Both the position numbers and the translations under genes were made by a program. Under the pieces are notes generated by a model. It was given only the letters and a program-made list of their open reading frames with translations. It ran no database searches and was not told where the DNA came from. Of a DNA stretch of 64,000 nucleotides, positions 1 through 11,427 are shown in pieces; position 1 is the stretch's first letter, and every line of letters starts with the position of its first letter. Origin of the DNA: Syngnathus acus (taxonomy: Eukaryota > Chordata > Actinopteri > Syngnathiformes > Syngnathidae); NCBI RefSeq assembly GCF_901709675.1, contig NC_051106.1, positions 1,994,001 to 2,058,000 of the forward strand, read 5' to 3'.

Positions 1-997
1 AAAGCAGATTTTCATCCAACCGCCGATTCTCTTCGACATTTTCATCACACTTTTCTCTACTTTAAGCCTCATATTGAAAATTGTTTAACAAGTAGCAGTT
101 CATCCTCAAAAGTGCTGGGTTAAAAATTGGACCGACCCAGAAAGTTGGCTCAATTGAGTTGTTTTTAACTCAACTTTCAACATTTGATTTCTCAGCTTGT
201 TCATAATGAACATTTTGTTTTTTTACGATTCTGTAAGCAGAAAAGTAGTTTTCAATCGAGCGCATGCGGCTTCTCTTCAGTTCTCAGGCAATTTTGTAGC
301 GCTGCTCAAGAGAAGTCAACCTCTTCAAACTCTGAGCATTTAAAAGTCTGAAAAGGAGTCGAGTTTTATGTATCCGACTCTGCTCAGACGTCAACAGCTC
401 GTGCCTCGCCTCCTCCTTACTGAAGGAAGCGGGGATGCTTGGGGGGGGGGGGGGGGGGGTGCTATTCTCATGCTGAAGCAAAGCCGAAGCTCCCTTTTTA
501 CTTTAAATTAAAAAAAAATGTTTGCACAGCTTTTAAACCGCATAATGACTTTTTTCAACATCAGAAAAGCAACTCGGGCGCTGCTGTAGTAGACCACATT
601 GAAGGCTCTTAACCCAATTTTTCAGGCGGGGGTGTGATCATGATATTTTTGGAGTAACACGCATTACGTCAGGCTTTGGTGTGTTTTGCAAAACAAAATG
701 ATAATAATAGTAATAATAATAATAATAATAAACAATCATTTTGTAAAGCAAAAAAGTTGGACGATTCAACAAGCTAGTTTTGCGAACGTAAAAATGGTCT
801 TTCCCGCATTTTCAAGACTCCCTATTGTCCCCCAAATAATAATATTATATAAACAACATAGCATAAAATTATTTTGGCGCAAATAACCTGTGCCAACGTC
901 AATAACCTAATTGAAAAATATTTTAAAGTTGTTCCACCTTAAATTGCTGTTTAGGCGCCTCTCAAAAAAAAATTTTTTTTACATGTATTTAAAATCG
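1..997. other. 3' flank of nkx2.9, no gene seen
   Basis: AT-rich DNA with no recognisable coding sequence. It holds a G19 homopolymer (441-459) and an (AAT)n microsatellite (about 699-732). If conserved vertebrate gene order holds, nkx2.1 would lie beyond the left edge. Nothing in this stretch shows it. Confidence 0.6.
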
Positions 998-1003
998 TTT
1001 ATT
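998..1003 (-). promoter_or_regulatory. nkx2.9: candidate poly(A) signal of nkx2.9
   Basis: TTTATT on the plus strand reads AATAAA on the minus strand, about 250 bp past the nkx2.9 stop codon. It is a plausible polyadenylation hexamer for a short 3' UTR. The surroundings are AT-rich, so a chance match is possible. Confidence 0.4.
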
Positions 1004-1256
1004 TATGCATTCCTTTACAAAAGAAATAATACAATTTAGCATTTTAAGGAACATATTCCCTAAAAATACGTTTTCCCTAACAATATATTGGCTTCTAATT
1101 TGCATAATACTGACGCTCACATTCAGCAAAGTCAACAGCAGCCTACAGAGATGTCGAATTACTCTGCAGGCAAAAGTATTAACTGCATTTCAAAAACAAA
1201 ATGTGCAAAGAGATCTTATAAGTTGCGTGGGAGGGAGGCGGTGAAGTCCGTGCATG

Positions 1257-1900
1257 TCACTTGAACGGAGCAAAGTGGACCGGGTCACCCCATAAGTCCG
1301 TCCAAGCGAGCCTGGAGGCCGCCGGGTTTTCAAAGTGCTGCTGGCGGGGTGGCAGGGCCACAGCTGCGGGCGGCTGAAGGCCCACCAGGCCTTGGAGGCC
1401 TGGGTAGGCGGCCAGGGGTAGGCGGAGCGTCCTCGGCTGCGCGCAGCCGCCCGAACCGTCCAGTAAGCTGTAGGCGGTATGAAAGGGTTTCCCGTCGCCG
1501 AGCAGCACCGGTACCGGCAACGGCATAGGCATCGGCACCACCAGCCTGCGCAGCAGTGGAGGGTGCAGCATCTGCTGCGGATCGTCCGCCGCCGACGGCC
1601 CCCGGCCCCTCTTCATCTTGTAACGGTGGTTCTGGAACCAGATCTTGACTTGGGTGGGCGTCAGGCTGAGCAGGCGGGCCAGCTGCTCTCGCTCGGGGCC
1701 GGACAAGTAGCGCTGCTGGCGGAAGCGCTGCTCCAGCGCCAGCGTCTGCGACTTGGAGAACAGCACGCGACGCTTCTTGCTCTTTTTGGCTGCCGCCGCA
1801 GCCGCCGAAACCGCCTCGCACGGAAGCTCGGCGTCCGCCGACGGTTCGTCCGGCTTGGTAGAGTCCGGAGACGCCTCTAGGCTGCTGCCTTCATCCCAGG
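1257..1900 (-). CDS. nkx2.9: nkx2.9 coding exon 2 (homeodomain, NK2-SD)
   Basis: The acceptor AG lies at 1902-1901 after a pyrimidine tract. The first two bases complete a serine codon, then WDEGSS follows. The exon holds a six-alanine run just before the homeodomain, the whole homeodomain, the NK2-specific domain with an unusual Met-Pro/Leu-Pro/Val-Pro string, and the stop at 1257-1259. It is strongly GC-rich compared with its flanks. Other open frames across it, on both strands, are composition artefacts. Confidence 0.95.
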
Positions 1901-2616
1901 CTGCAAAAAGGGGCGCACGCATGTCAGCTTTCAATTTAAAACGTGTGCGTGACTGTCTGCGTCATGTCATTTACGCAACTAAATCCATAGCGGTCCACTA
2001 CATATTGGCAAATAAATAAGAAATTAATTAAATTAATTTTTCCATTTGTTTTTTTTAGAAAACGTGGACTATCTTAGAGTGAAAACGATGCTTGTGTCAA
2101 TTGAAAACAGTGGTCAAATATATTTCTAAATTACAGAGGTGCAAGGTAAGCATTAAGCAAAATCAAACAACTGATACAGATTAACGACACATATAAATTA
2201 AATGATGAAAAAGTGCCATTAAATTATATATCATTATTACTCATAGAAATAATGACCATTATTCATTTCGAATCTTTTTGTGTCGTTATGCATAAAATGT
2301 TTTCTACACCCTGGCGAGTGACATGGAAGTACGGACTAAGTTTCCTGCATCATCAATCCCCCCCATCCCTTGGATGAAGATAGAAAAAGGTGCACTCACA
2401 CATGCAGGAGCTCGGGTCCGAGTCGAGCATCCACGACGAGGAGGAGGAGGAGGAGGAAGATGAGGAGATGCAAGAGGAGGAGATGGAGTTGAGGGGTGCG
2501 AAGGGCGACTGCGCGGCCGAGAAAGTTGATGAGGACGCGGGAAAAGCCTTCGGATGGCACTCGGGCAGGTCTAGGATGCTCCGGACGGAAAAACTGAACT
2601 TGGTGGGCACCGCCAT
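1257..2616 (-). CDS. nkx2.9: Nkx2.9 (NKX2-8 orthologue), NK2-class homeodomain transcription factor, two exons
   Basis: Joining 2616-2400 to 1900-1257 gives 286 residues. Exon 1 carries the TN repressor motif ([10 protein letters not shown], residues 9-18), which recruits Groucho/TLE in NK2 proteins. A serine-rich stretch follows at about 44-61. The homeodomain spans about residues 113-172, with F8, WFQN and the NK2 hallmark Tyr54 ([11 protein letters not shown]). An NK2-specific domain (RRLVVP...GDGKPF, about 190-212) follows. The 499-bp intron has a GTGAGT donor and a TTTTTGCAG acceptor; both junctions are phase 1 and rebuild a serine codon. Assignment to NKX2-8/Nkx2.9 rather than Nkx2.2/2.4 rests on the homeodomain and on the adjacent head-to-head pax9 with slc25a21 beyond it. 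In vertebrates the gene acts in ventral neural tube and pharyngeal endoderm downstream of Hedgehog (family knowledge). Confidence 0.93.
2400..2616 (-). CDS. nkx2.9: nkx2.9 coding exon 1 (TN domain, poly-Ser)
   Basis: The exon starts at ATGGCGGTGCCC (start codon 2616-2614), the first Met before the TN motif and about 180 bp downstream of a TATA box. It encodes 72 residues plus one base. It contains [10 protein letters not shown] and an 11-serine run encoded by a near-perfect triplet repeat (GAG on the plus strand). The donor GTGAGT occupies 2399-2394. Confidence 0.9.
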
Positions 2617-2796
2617 GAACGCGCACACCCATAAAAGAAAAAAAAAAAAAAAGATAGGAAAAAAAATCCAGCTCCACAGTGTGTTTGCTCGGCGCAAATA
2701 AATAATCAGGAGAGAAAAAAAAGTAAGCACTTGAGGGGATTCCAACAAGTCCACTTGACGGGCTGGTGCAACAGTGTTTACACAAACACATCCACG

Positions 2797-2806
2797 CTTA
2801 TATATA
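2797..2806 (-). promoter_or_regulatory. nkx2.9: TATA box of nkx2.9
   Basis: TATATATAAG on the minus strand, about 180 bp upstream of the start codon. Transcription would begin near 2770, giving a 5' UTR of about 150 nt. This is the only strong TATA-like motif upstream of exon 1. Confidence 0.6.
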
Positions 2807-2810
2807 ACGA

Positions 2811-2827
2811 CCCCCCCCCCCCCCCCC
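2811..2827. repeat. C17/G17 homopolymer next to the nkx2.9 TATA box
   Basis: Seventeen cytosines on the plus strand are seventeen guanines on the nkx2.9 sense strand. The run begins four bases upstream of the TATA box. It could bind GC-box factors, form a quadruplex, or be length-variable. Confidence 0.8.
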
Positions 2828-3446
2828 GGGCGCTCTTTGGCGGCTAAATATGCCGACACTGGTGTCACTCGATGCGGGGAGGTGTTGACGAATGAGCGGC
2901 TAGGCGGCGGCACAATGCGAGCGGGGAAGCCACAAGTCATCGTTTAGACGTTTAGCGTCGCTCGTCCAAACACATCACGACAATTGCCGCCCCCCATGAA
3001 TCACCGTCTTGGGTGGCGAGTGATAACAAGAGCCCCAAACGTGCTATTAGGACACACAGAGCCCCCCCCCAAAGACACTAGCCCTCCTTCCTTTTCAGCC
3101 CAAACAAGGTGTCAAAAATTAGCATACAAAGTGAGCAATTAGCGAGTTGGTTCAACTAAATGTACAAGTTATTTTCAGCTAATGTGCGCAAAACGCAATT
3201 ACGCACGCAGGCGTGACGACGATGACGGCAGACACTTCATGGGTTTGTTGGATTCAGGTCGAATCCCACGGAAGGACAGTTTTGAAATATTCATTTGTTA
3301 TTTTTTGATGCAATACGATGTGACGTCACCACGCATCGATTTTCAATCTAGTGACGCACTGTTTAAATGAGCGTTAACTATTTTAAGGCCTACTGCTGGC
3401 ATCACACGAGTGAAAATTTAGCTTAGGGGAAGGAATAGAGAGAGAG

Positions 3447-3500
<54 letters not shown>

Positions 3501-3538
3501 CGTGCGTGCGTGTGTGCGTGCGTGCGTATGTGTGTGTA

Positions 3539-3608
<70 letters not shown>

Positions 3609-4072
3609 GGGGGTGGGGGGGCTTCCCCGTCGCGGTGCGGGTCACCCATTGAGAGCCATGACAACACGGAACAAGTCGGGACTTATCCTGCCAACGTGAC
3701 GCACATTGTGGCGCTCATTGGGCGTCAATCAAATGCAAAATGGTGACCGCGTGGAACAAATACTTGAACGGGCCTCGACATCTTCCTCCTTTGTAAGACC
3801 CCCGCCCTCCCTTGGCTGGAACGACCACCCAAGAGGAGTTGGGTGGCGGAGCCCACGTGCGCGCGCCTGTATCGATATCAAATCCTGCAAGTACACGCAC
3901 ACATTTGTCGTTTCAGAATTAATGTATTTGCCGGTGAGCTATTTTTTTATTCACTGAAAAACCTTTGTGTTTTTGCTTTCATCAAAACTGTACTTTTGAA
4001 TAAGTACTTGAATGCATACAAAAACAAAGATCAAATGCAAACAGTTGGGCTTCAATAAATACAAGTGAACAG
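2828..4072. other. intergenic, nkx2.9 upstream, with (TG)n microsatellite
   Basis: No gene was recognised. The main feature is a long (AG)n(TG)n tract with CG and TA interruptions at about 3436-3608. Open frames across it encode only Cys-Val or His-Thr repeats and are not genes. Confidence 0.7.
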
Positions 4073-4746
4073 TGTCACGAGCAGAGACCGAACGACCATG
4101 TGCTGAACGGACTTTATTGAATTGGGGAAAGGGGAGGTGGAAAGCTGGATTGCTGGCTTGGCTGATGTAGCTGGGCGACTGAGTGCACTGTTTCGGTGGT
4201 ATGGTCCCTGTTACTTTATTTTTTAAAATATATTTATTCCAGTAAATCAATTTGTTTTTCTTCTTTAGGTGGGACCAGTCGAGGACAGAGTAGGAGGCGA
4301 AGCTGGTTGCAGACTGCGGAGGCAAGGAGCAGGAACCAACCTGACGGAGAGTGCAGAAGAGCGAGTGCGCAGGGCAGCGGAGCGCAGCGCGTAGTCTTGG
4401 TCAGGGCCAAGCGGGCGGGCGGTCGGGACGGGCGATCAGAACGTGGTCAAGAACCGGCAAGTGGTCAGGACGAGCGGCGAGCAAGGAGAGTCGGGTCAGT
4501 ACACGGGCAATGTTGGCACTGTGTTATCAGGCGGGCGGGCACAGTGAGCACACGAGTTGTATCACAGGGAAGTACAAGAGGACGAACCGACAGCGTGTAA
4601 ACGGGAGCCCGGAGTTTAAATAGGCTGTTTAACAAGCGGGAACAGGCGCCGGTGATCAGCTCAATTACATGGGCGTGCGTGGCTGAGAACGAATGACGGC
4701 AAGGAATAGTCACCAGCTGGATGGCAGGTGGCACGGGCACGTGACA
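4073..4746 (-). mobile_element. apparent solo LTR of an LTR retrotransposon
   Basis: The segment starts TGTCACG and ends CGTGACA, so it has TG...CA termini within a 7-bp inverted repeat. It is flanked by an imperfect 5-bp target duplication, aacag (4068-4072) and aactg (4747-4751). Read on the minus strand it has a promoter-like TATTTAAA in the first third and CAATAAAG near the end, the usual order of an LTR. It is GC-rich against AT-rich flanks. No internal coding region or second LTR is present. The family, perhaps Ty3/Gypsy-like, is inferred. Confidence 0.6.
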
Positions 4747-7189
4747 AACTGTAATATAAAAAAAAGTGTGGTGTTGAAAAGTAAAATTATGATTCCCATG
4801 TCTGTATTAGTTTCTATTTCACCTAATTTTCCGTTGATCAAAGCATAAATATTTTCTTAAATTCGTAGTCAGTATCAAAGCAGAGTACATTTAGTGCAGT
4901 TTGATGTCTTGCTTGCAATATGTGTACCTTTGCTGCCCTCTGCAGGACACTTGTATTTACTGAGATCAACACTCGTCAGGCAAACGTAGTCACGTTGTAC
5001 TTGCAATCAGCCACCAGGAGGCGCCATAGCATCTCACAGCAGCCGTGCCGCTCGGAGCACACAAAAAACAATTATATAAATGATTATGCCACATTATTGA
5101 CAAAAAACGTTTGACAATACCACTTTTGTTGTGTCAAAGTTCACACTAGATGGAAAGGGCGCTTTTTTGTGGGTGTGGCGATGGATGTTACTCTATAAAC
5201 GACATAATAATATGAATATCAATAGCAATAAAAGTAGCAATACACCAACAACAACTATTCATTACTATTCACATTTTCTTGTTCCCACTTTTTTTGCTGG
5301 CAAAAACTATTAAGCTTGCTGGTCTTATTTGTTGCCGTTGTAGGAAACTGCCAGTGCCTGAACTAATTAGTCACTTAAGTGAATAGAATTGAATGAATAA
5401 ATAAATGGATGGATACTTTAATGAATGATCATGTAGAAACAAATAAAAAATAGTCATATCAATAACCTAAATGAATTAAATATGTAAAAATAAAAATAAA
5501 AACAACAAATATATTAAAATAACTTCCTTTGAAATAAGGAAAATTTAATTCATCATTGTACATTGTTCGACGTCACGTTTGGTTTTACCGGGCTGTAAAA
5601 ATTGCACTATGTAAAAATGTTACACATGTCAGGTGTCAACATGAAATGATGCGTCCGCGTGCTTGGGCGCGTGGTTGTGTGTGTAACAAGCTGGTACATC
5701 CATCCACACAGTAGAAGGAGGTAAAATGGCGCCAGTGGTGATTAAGCTGCACATGTAAATTTGGACGCGCCAGCAAATCAGTCGAGTGTTTTTTTAAGGC
5801 CGGTGTGTGTGTGGGGGGGGGGGGGGGGGGGGCGGACTTTTGAGGATATTGCTTCTCATGCAGCTATTCAAGATACACTTGTCCATTACGGAAATAAGGC
5901 TGGTGTAATATTTACTACATGATAACACTCGTCACACAGTTGGACATTTACTATTTCTTATGGTGACCAAAGTTATTCACTTGCATTGCAAGTCTATTTT
6001 TCAGTCAGTGTTATTTTCCTCCCCTTGAAATTATTTTATGCAGCATCGCGTCATGCGCGAGCCGAGCTTGCGTGGAGCCGTTGAGGCCTCCATCCATCAT
6101 GAGCCGCGTGAAGGCCGTGCAACAAGCGGCAAATCACGCGTGTTACAAGTACTAGTATGCGCGCCCACAAAAGGAAAGAGAGAAAATGTGGAGTGAGCCC
6201 GCATACGCATCACACATCAGCATTGTGTATGCACTTAGCATTTTTAAATACTACATGCATGCTTTGTGCACGGAATTTCCGTGACTAGACGTCCTTTGTT
6301 TTTTTAAATATACTGTACTATATTATATTTAGTTCCTTATTTGCTCATTATGCAGTTGGCCTATAACAAGTTACATTTTAAAATATAAATCAATGGAATA
6401 TAATCAATAAAAGCGTAAACAGAGAGTCATCAAAAATCAAACTATAGTCAAGCGTTTAATTTAAAAACAAAAACAAAAAAGTAATTTTAAACAATTAGTC
6501 CCTATTGTCTTCCACATTTTCTTGGCCAAAAATGTATCATATGCTATTAAGAACACGATAATGGTAGCAAATTTTGCGGTCAGGTTCTGGTTCACTTTTT
6601 TTTCTTTAATACCGTGGCGCGTGAGGGTATGCTTCCACGCCGAATTGCGCGTTTTTCTGCAGGAAGGTAACTTCAAAACGGCGAAAATGTTTGATATTTT
6701 TAATGGGTTTATTAAATAAAATAAAATAAACTATTTTGTTCGCTTGTTTAACAGACACGCAAAAACAACGTTGTAGGTGATTCGCGTGCGTGCGAAGGCC
6801 TGCATGCGAAAAAGTCGCGCACCAGGACGGTCTCGTCCATGAAGATGATGCAAATATGAGAGCAGATTGTGTGCACGTGGCGTGTCAAAACCGTGTTTGA
6901 ACGCACGAAAAACTGCCACGAAAGTTACATTTGTTTTTTTGGAGGGCAACTTTAGCGCGAAAACAAAGAAATTGCTTGCTACTTTGGCGTAAATATGTGA
7001 ATTCAGATTTTTGAAGTAGGATTTTCTTCCTGGGTGGGTGGATGGGAGATCCGCACCCACGCAGCGTGGATGTGGCCGCTAGTGTACTATCAGTCTCAAT
7101 AACAAACACATTGGCGGTGACATGCAGTCAGAGTGATGGTTGGGGATGTTGGTGGGAAGGGAGGGGGAGGGGGGTGGTCAGGTGTCATG
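4747..7189. other. intergenic region between nkx2.9 and pax9
   Basis: No coding sequence was recognised. It contains a G20 run (5813-5832) and mostly AT-rich DNA. A GC-richer patch at about 6040-6250 stands out and could be regulatory, on composition alone. Confidence 0.5.
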
Positions 7190-7310
7190 TCAAACTTGGC
7201 GACCAATAGCGGCGTGCTTTCCTCGCATCCAGCCAATGACAGAGCGAGGACGTATGCGTACGTCCAGCCTTCGATCTGTGCGGAGCGGATGGAAATGTAA
7301 AAAAGCTGCT
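7190..7310 (+). promoter_or_regulatory. pax9: candidate pax9 core promoter with two CCAAT boxes
   Basis: CCAAT motifs lie at 7203-7207 and 7233-7237 in a locally GC-rich block about 400 bp upstream of the pax9 start codon. No TATA box is evident. The 5' UTR would run from about 7300 to 7632. Confidence 0.45.
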
Positions 7311-7514
7311 CCGAGTGCCGCGCGTCTTCAGTTGCGAAACGCATACGAGCTTCGCGTCCGTCCGCCCGCCAGGCAGCCTCGCCTCGTCTTGTCCGTCTTC
7401 TGAAGGCTTCGCTCTCGGTGCCGGAGCAGACAGTAGGCTGGTGGTCACTGTTTGGGGGAGGAGGAGGGAGTCGATTGTTTTTGACACGCTGGACGCGGAG
7501 CAGGAGCCTCGCGG

Positions 7515-7593
7515 TAGCAGCAGAAGCAGCGGCAGCGGCAGCGGCAGCAGCAGCAGAGGCAGCGGGGCCCTGCAGCAGCGGCAGCAGCAGCAA
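7515..7593 (+). repeat. (CAG/GCA)n-rich tract in the pax9 5' UTR
   Basis: Imperfect CAG/CGG triplets lie immediately upstream of the pax9 start codon. No start codon makes them part of the Pax9 protein. In other frames they give open frames of Ala or Gln/Ser that are repeat artefacts. The length may vary between individuals. Confidence 0.7.
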
Positions 7594-7632
7594 GCGGACG
7601 CCGCCGTGTTCCTGCTTTGCGGCTTCAACGCC

Positions 7633-7636
7633 ATGG
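7633..7636 (+). CDS. pax9: pax9 coding exon 1 (ATGG)
   Basis: The start codon and one further base are followed by a canonical GTAAGT donor (7637-7642). With the first two bases of exon 2 the fourth base makes Glu2. The same tiny first coding exon gives Met-Glu in other vertebrate Pax9 genes. Confidence 0.85.
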
Positions 7637-10600
7637 GTAAGTCGCAAGCTTGAAAGACTGTTGCGTGGTGAGGTTTTGGGGGTGATGTTGTGCGTGTGTG
7701 GGGGGCGAAGGTTTATGCGATTAAAAAAAAAAAGGGGGGGGGGCACTGGAAAGTTGTCAGCAGCCAACTTTCAAAACATTGCTCACGTTTCAGCATGATG
7801 CGTAAAGGTGAGCGACGTGATTGTGTGTGCTATAAAATTCTTACTTGGACGTCCACACGGATTTCAATCAAGACTATAGCAGAACAATATACGTCTTTAT
7901 TTATTTTTTTAAGTTACCCCCCTCCCCCAAAAAAGAAACTCGAGGCAAAAGAAACCTATGGCGCCTATAGAAACTGATTTTTATGTTCGAGTTACGTTGG
8001 ATGCGCTGAAGTTTCTGCATTTGACTGCCTGCACTGATTTTTTTTTTACTTTATTTTGCTACACTTGAATCTCAGCGTTAGACTTTTATAGTCAGATTTG
8101 AACAATCTCGACATGGTGCATCCAGGCCTATTTAGTAAACGGAATTTATTTTGGACTTCAGTGTACGAACACTCGAATCTCAACATTATTTGTAAACAAC
8201 GTGCATCGTGTCAAGTCTGTCTACAGTAGGATAAAAAGATCAAGTCTCAACATGCACCAAAATTGATGCCTAATTTGAACTTTTAACACACTTGAGTTTC
8301 AGGATGATACATTGAGATGCATCTGTAAGAATGAGTTTTATCATGTGTGTTACAAAAGGTTTGGACGACACGTAAAGAAGCTTTCGTGTAATATGTCAAT
8401 AGAGCAAATAAAGAAAAACACTCAGCAATGTCGATATGTTGAAACTTTTAATTCTGCGCCATAATCTCAGCAGAAATACAGTCATTTATGATAGACTGGC
8501 CTTTTTACGGTCAAGGCACCACAATGGATGCAAATCCGTACAATGCTCCGTAATATCAAAATTGTGTATTTATCAAAATCGTCTAAAATGTTTTACACAG
8601 CAGTTGCCTTTGATACATACAAAATACTTGAGTGAGTTTCAGCATGACCAACAACGTGCTCTATTTTCCCATCAACACTGAAGCTGTATTTTGGACATAT
8701 ACTAGTCGTACTTTTGGTTCAACTTGGATTCAGCACAAGAAACACATGCAAGGGAGTCTCATCTTGGACTTACAATTGATCAACTTGAGTCTCAGCACCA
8801 ACATGCAAGCATCTGTGGAGAAAGACATAAAATAGTTTAATTTTCAACTTTGAGAGTCTCAGCCTGATGCAGGCAAGTGAAGCATAAATATCGAAACAAC
8901 GAAAAAATGATATTGCACTTGGGATTCAGAATCCATACATGCATGCATGCAGAAAGAAGTACTTTCATATTTGCAATCCTCGTGTTTCAGCATGATTTAT
9001 GCCATGCAGCGTGGCACAACTACCACCAGAAGTCATATTTTATATTTGACGCGCTTGGCTTTCAGCATAAGGGCCAACATGAATAAATAAATCCATTTGA
9101 TCTTGGACGTGCCCTTGATTCGCTTGAGTTCCAGCACCGAGGTGCTCGCTATACCATCTAATCTTTACATTCGAGTCTCAGCATGATGCGTGCAAGTGTG
9201 ACATGCACGTAAAAAAATCCTTTGATATTTGTCATGCTTAATTGGGTTGCGGTGTGCAAATATAGAAATAAATGCAATATATCTGGGTCTTGTCCGATTA
9301 CTTTGACTCACGCATTCATGCTAATGGCTACAGATATGGTTACGGTTTGAGCTCAGCATGCACGCACACGCAGCGCCCAACAAAAGTCGCTTTGGAACCG
9401 CGTTAAAAGAGCCTCCGCGAGGTTCGGTTGTGCCCCAGCGGCGACTAACAGCTCGCTCTCGCCTTCGACTTTCAGAACCCGCCTTCGGCGAGGTCAACCA
9501 ACTGGGCGGCGTGTTCGTCAACGGCCGGCCGCTGCCCAACGCCATCCGGCTGCGCATCGTGGAGCTGGCGCAGCTTGGCATTCGGCCGTGCGACATCAGT
9601 CGCCAGCTGCGCGTCTCCCACGGCTGCGTCAGCAAGATCCTGGCGCGCTACAACGAGACCGGCTCCATCCTGCCCGGCGCCATCGGCGGCAGCAAGCCGC
9701 GCGTCACCACGCCTACCGTGGTCAAGCACATACGGACGTACAAGCAGCGAGACCCGGGCATTTTCGCCTGGGAGATCCGCGACCGACTGCTCGCCGACGG
9801 CGTGTGCGACAAATTCAATCTGCCGTCCGTCAGCTCCATCAGCCGTATCCTGCGCAACAAGATCGGCAACCTGGCCCAGCAGGGCCCCTACGAGTCCGCC
9901 AAACAGCCGCCGCAGACGCACCCGCCGCCGCAGCCCGCCGCGCTGTCCTACAACCACCTGTACTCGTACCCCAGCTCCAAAGTGGCCACGCCGCCCGGCA
10001 TGCCCGCGCTCCCCGGACACATGGCCATGCACCGGATATGGCCCTCGTCGCACTCGGTCACGGACATTCTGGGGATCCGATCCATTACCGAGCAACAAAG
10101 TAAGCTGGGTGCATGCTGCATGTGCCTTTCCCTCTGCACTTGTGCGCGCGCGTGTATTGGGGCATCTTATTTCATTTTTTAGCTATAAAAGTGATCACTT
10201 TTGGGGTGCCCCCCAGGAAAGATGTCAATCAGAATTAATACGCATTGTCAACATGGGGTTTGTTTACACTGTTTTGGTTCTCCGAGGAGGCGGGAGAAAG
10301 GAGTGGTGTCAGGCCGCTGCCAGACTCTCTTTCTCGGCTTCGTACACAGCTGCGGCTCGCGAAGGGATTTATTGTAGAAGATGAATTCGCGCGTGCAAAC
10401 GATCAGCAGATGTGCTTGCGATAAAATGTGAAACTTTAGATAGAAGCTCTACTAGACGAGTACCAAAAAAAAGATAATTGAAAATAAAAACAAAGGGCCT
10501 CACATTGCAGAATTTAAAACAGGAGGACGTTTATGGCGCAAATTTGACGACAATGGAAAAAAGGGGTGAGACGAGCTGCTGACGTCACACTCTTCCTCTT

Positions 10601-11346
10601 GTGACAGTGAGAATTGGGTTTAATTTCCATTTCCTAAGACAAATACATTCAGGCAAATCAATACGTATATTATTAGCAAGTAAGGACAAATATTTTAAAT
10701 ATTACACAGAGCTATATAATAAAACGATAATAATCATATATGAAATTCATGTGACACAGATCTCGTGTGTATAATCTTCGATTGATATTAACTTCTCGTT
10801 TGCATATTTAATTAGCCCGTAATATATATTGTGGGTTTTCTGAAATTTGCAACTTATGTTGACCAAAATGTAAAGATGTTATATTTGCGAATGCATATTT
10901 TTAATCTGTAATAGGAGGGGAAATCTATTTTCAGATAAAAACAACAAATGATTCCTGTCGCCCAAGTGTAAATAACCAAATCATTAAAAATACAAGCATA
11001 CATATTTTTATGTAAATATAGATTTGACGTTGGAATATAAAAAAATAATATGTACTGTCCAGAGAACTCGGTGTCAAGCGGTTTATAAAAAATAAAAAAA
11101 AATAAAAAGTAAAGACCTGGTCACGTCACGTGATCTTTGGGTCACTCATCAGATTGAATGCTGCAATGTTGCACAATCTATTCCCTTCTTGCACTGTTTG
11201 AACTGACGTTTACTCAGGCTTAAAGATGAGCAAATAGAAATTTTAATTTGAAAAGACAGCTTTGATTGACATGCGTACACGCGCACGATATGGAGGCACA
11301 CACACACGCGCACGCACACACGCACGCACACACATGCACACGCGCG

Positions 11347-11427
<81 letters not shown>

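Noticed and set aside
1330-1880. Additional long frames overlapping nkx2.9 exon 2 on both strands
   Set aside because: They are shadows of a GC-rich homeodomain exon. Only the frame with the homeodomain and NK2-SD is conserved.
3450-3699. Cys-Val and His-Thr open frames across (TG)n/(CA)n tracts, also near 11220, 23000, 37580 and 42700
   Set aside because: They are pure microsatellite translations.
7096-7798. Open frames of up to 223 codons around the pax9 5' UTR
   Set aside because: They are produced by triplet repeats (Ala, Gln/Ser or Leu runs) and GC-rich promoter sequence. No conserved protein is seen.
7784-9212. Regularly spaced repeats considered as a CRISPR array
   Set aside because: The copies are diverged, spacers are not unique units of constant length, and the setting is a vertebrate intron.
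10200-10384. GC-rich stretch after pax9 exon 2 considered as the missing exon
   Set aside because: Its translations in all three plus frames do not resemble the Pax9 region after the octapeptide, and no matching splice phases were found.
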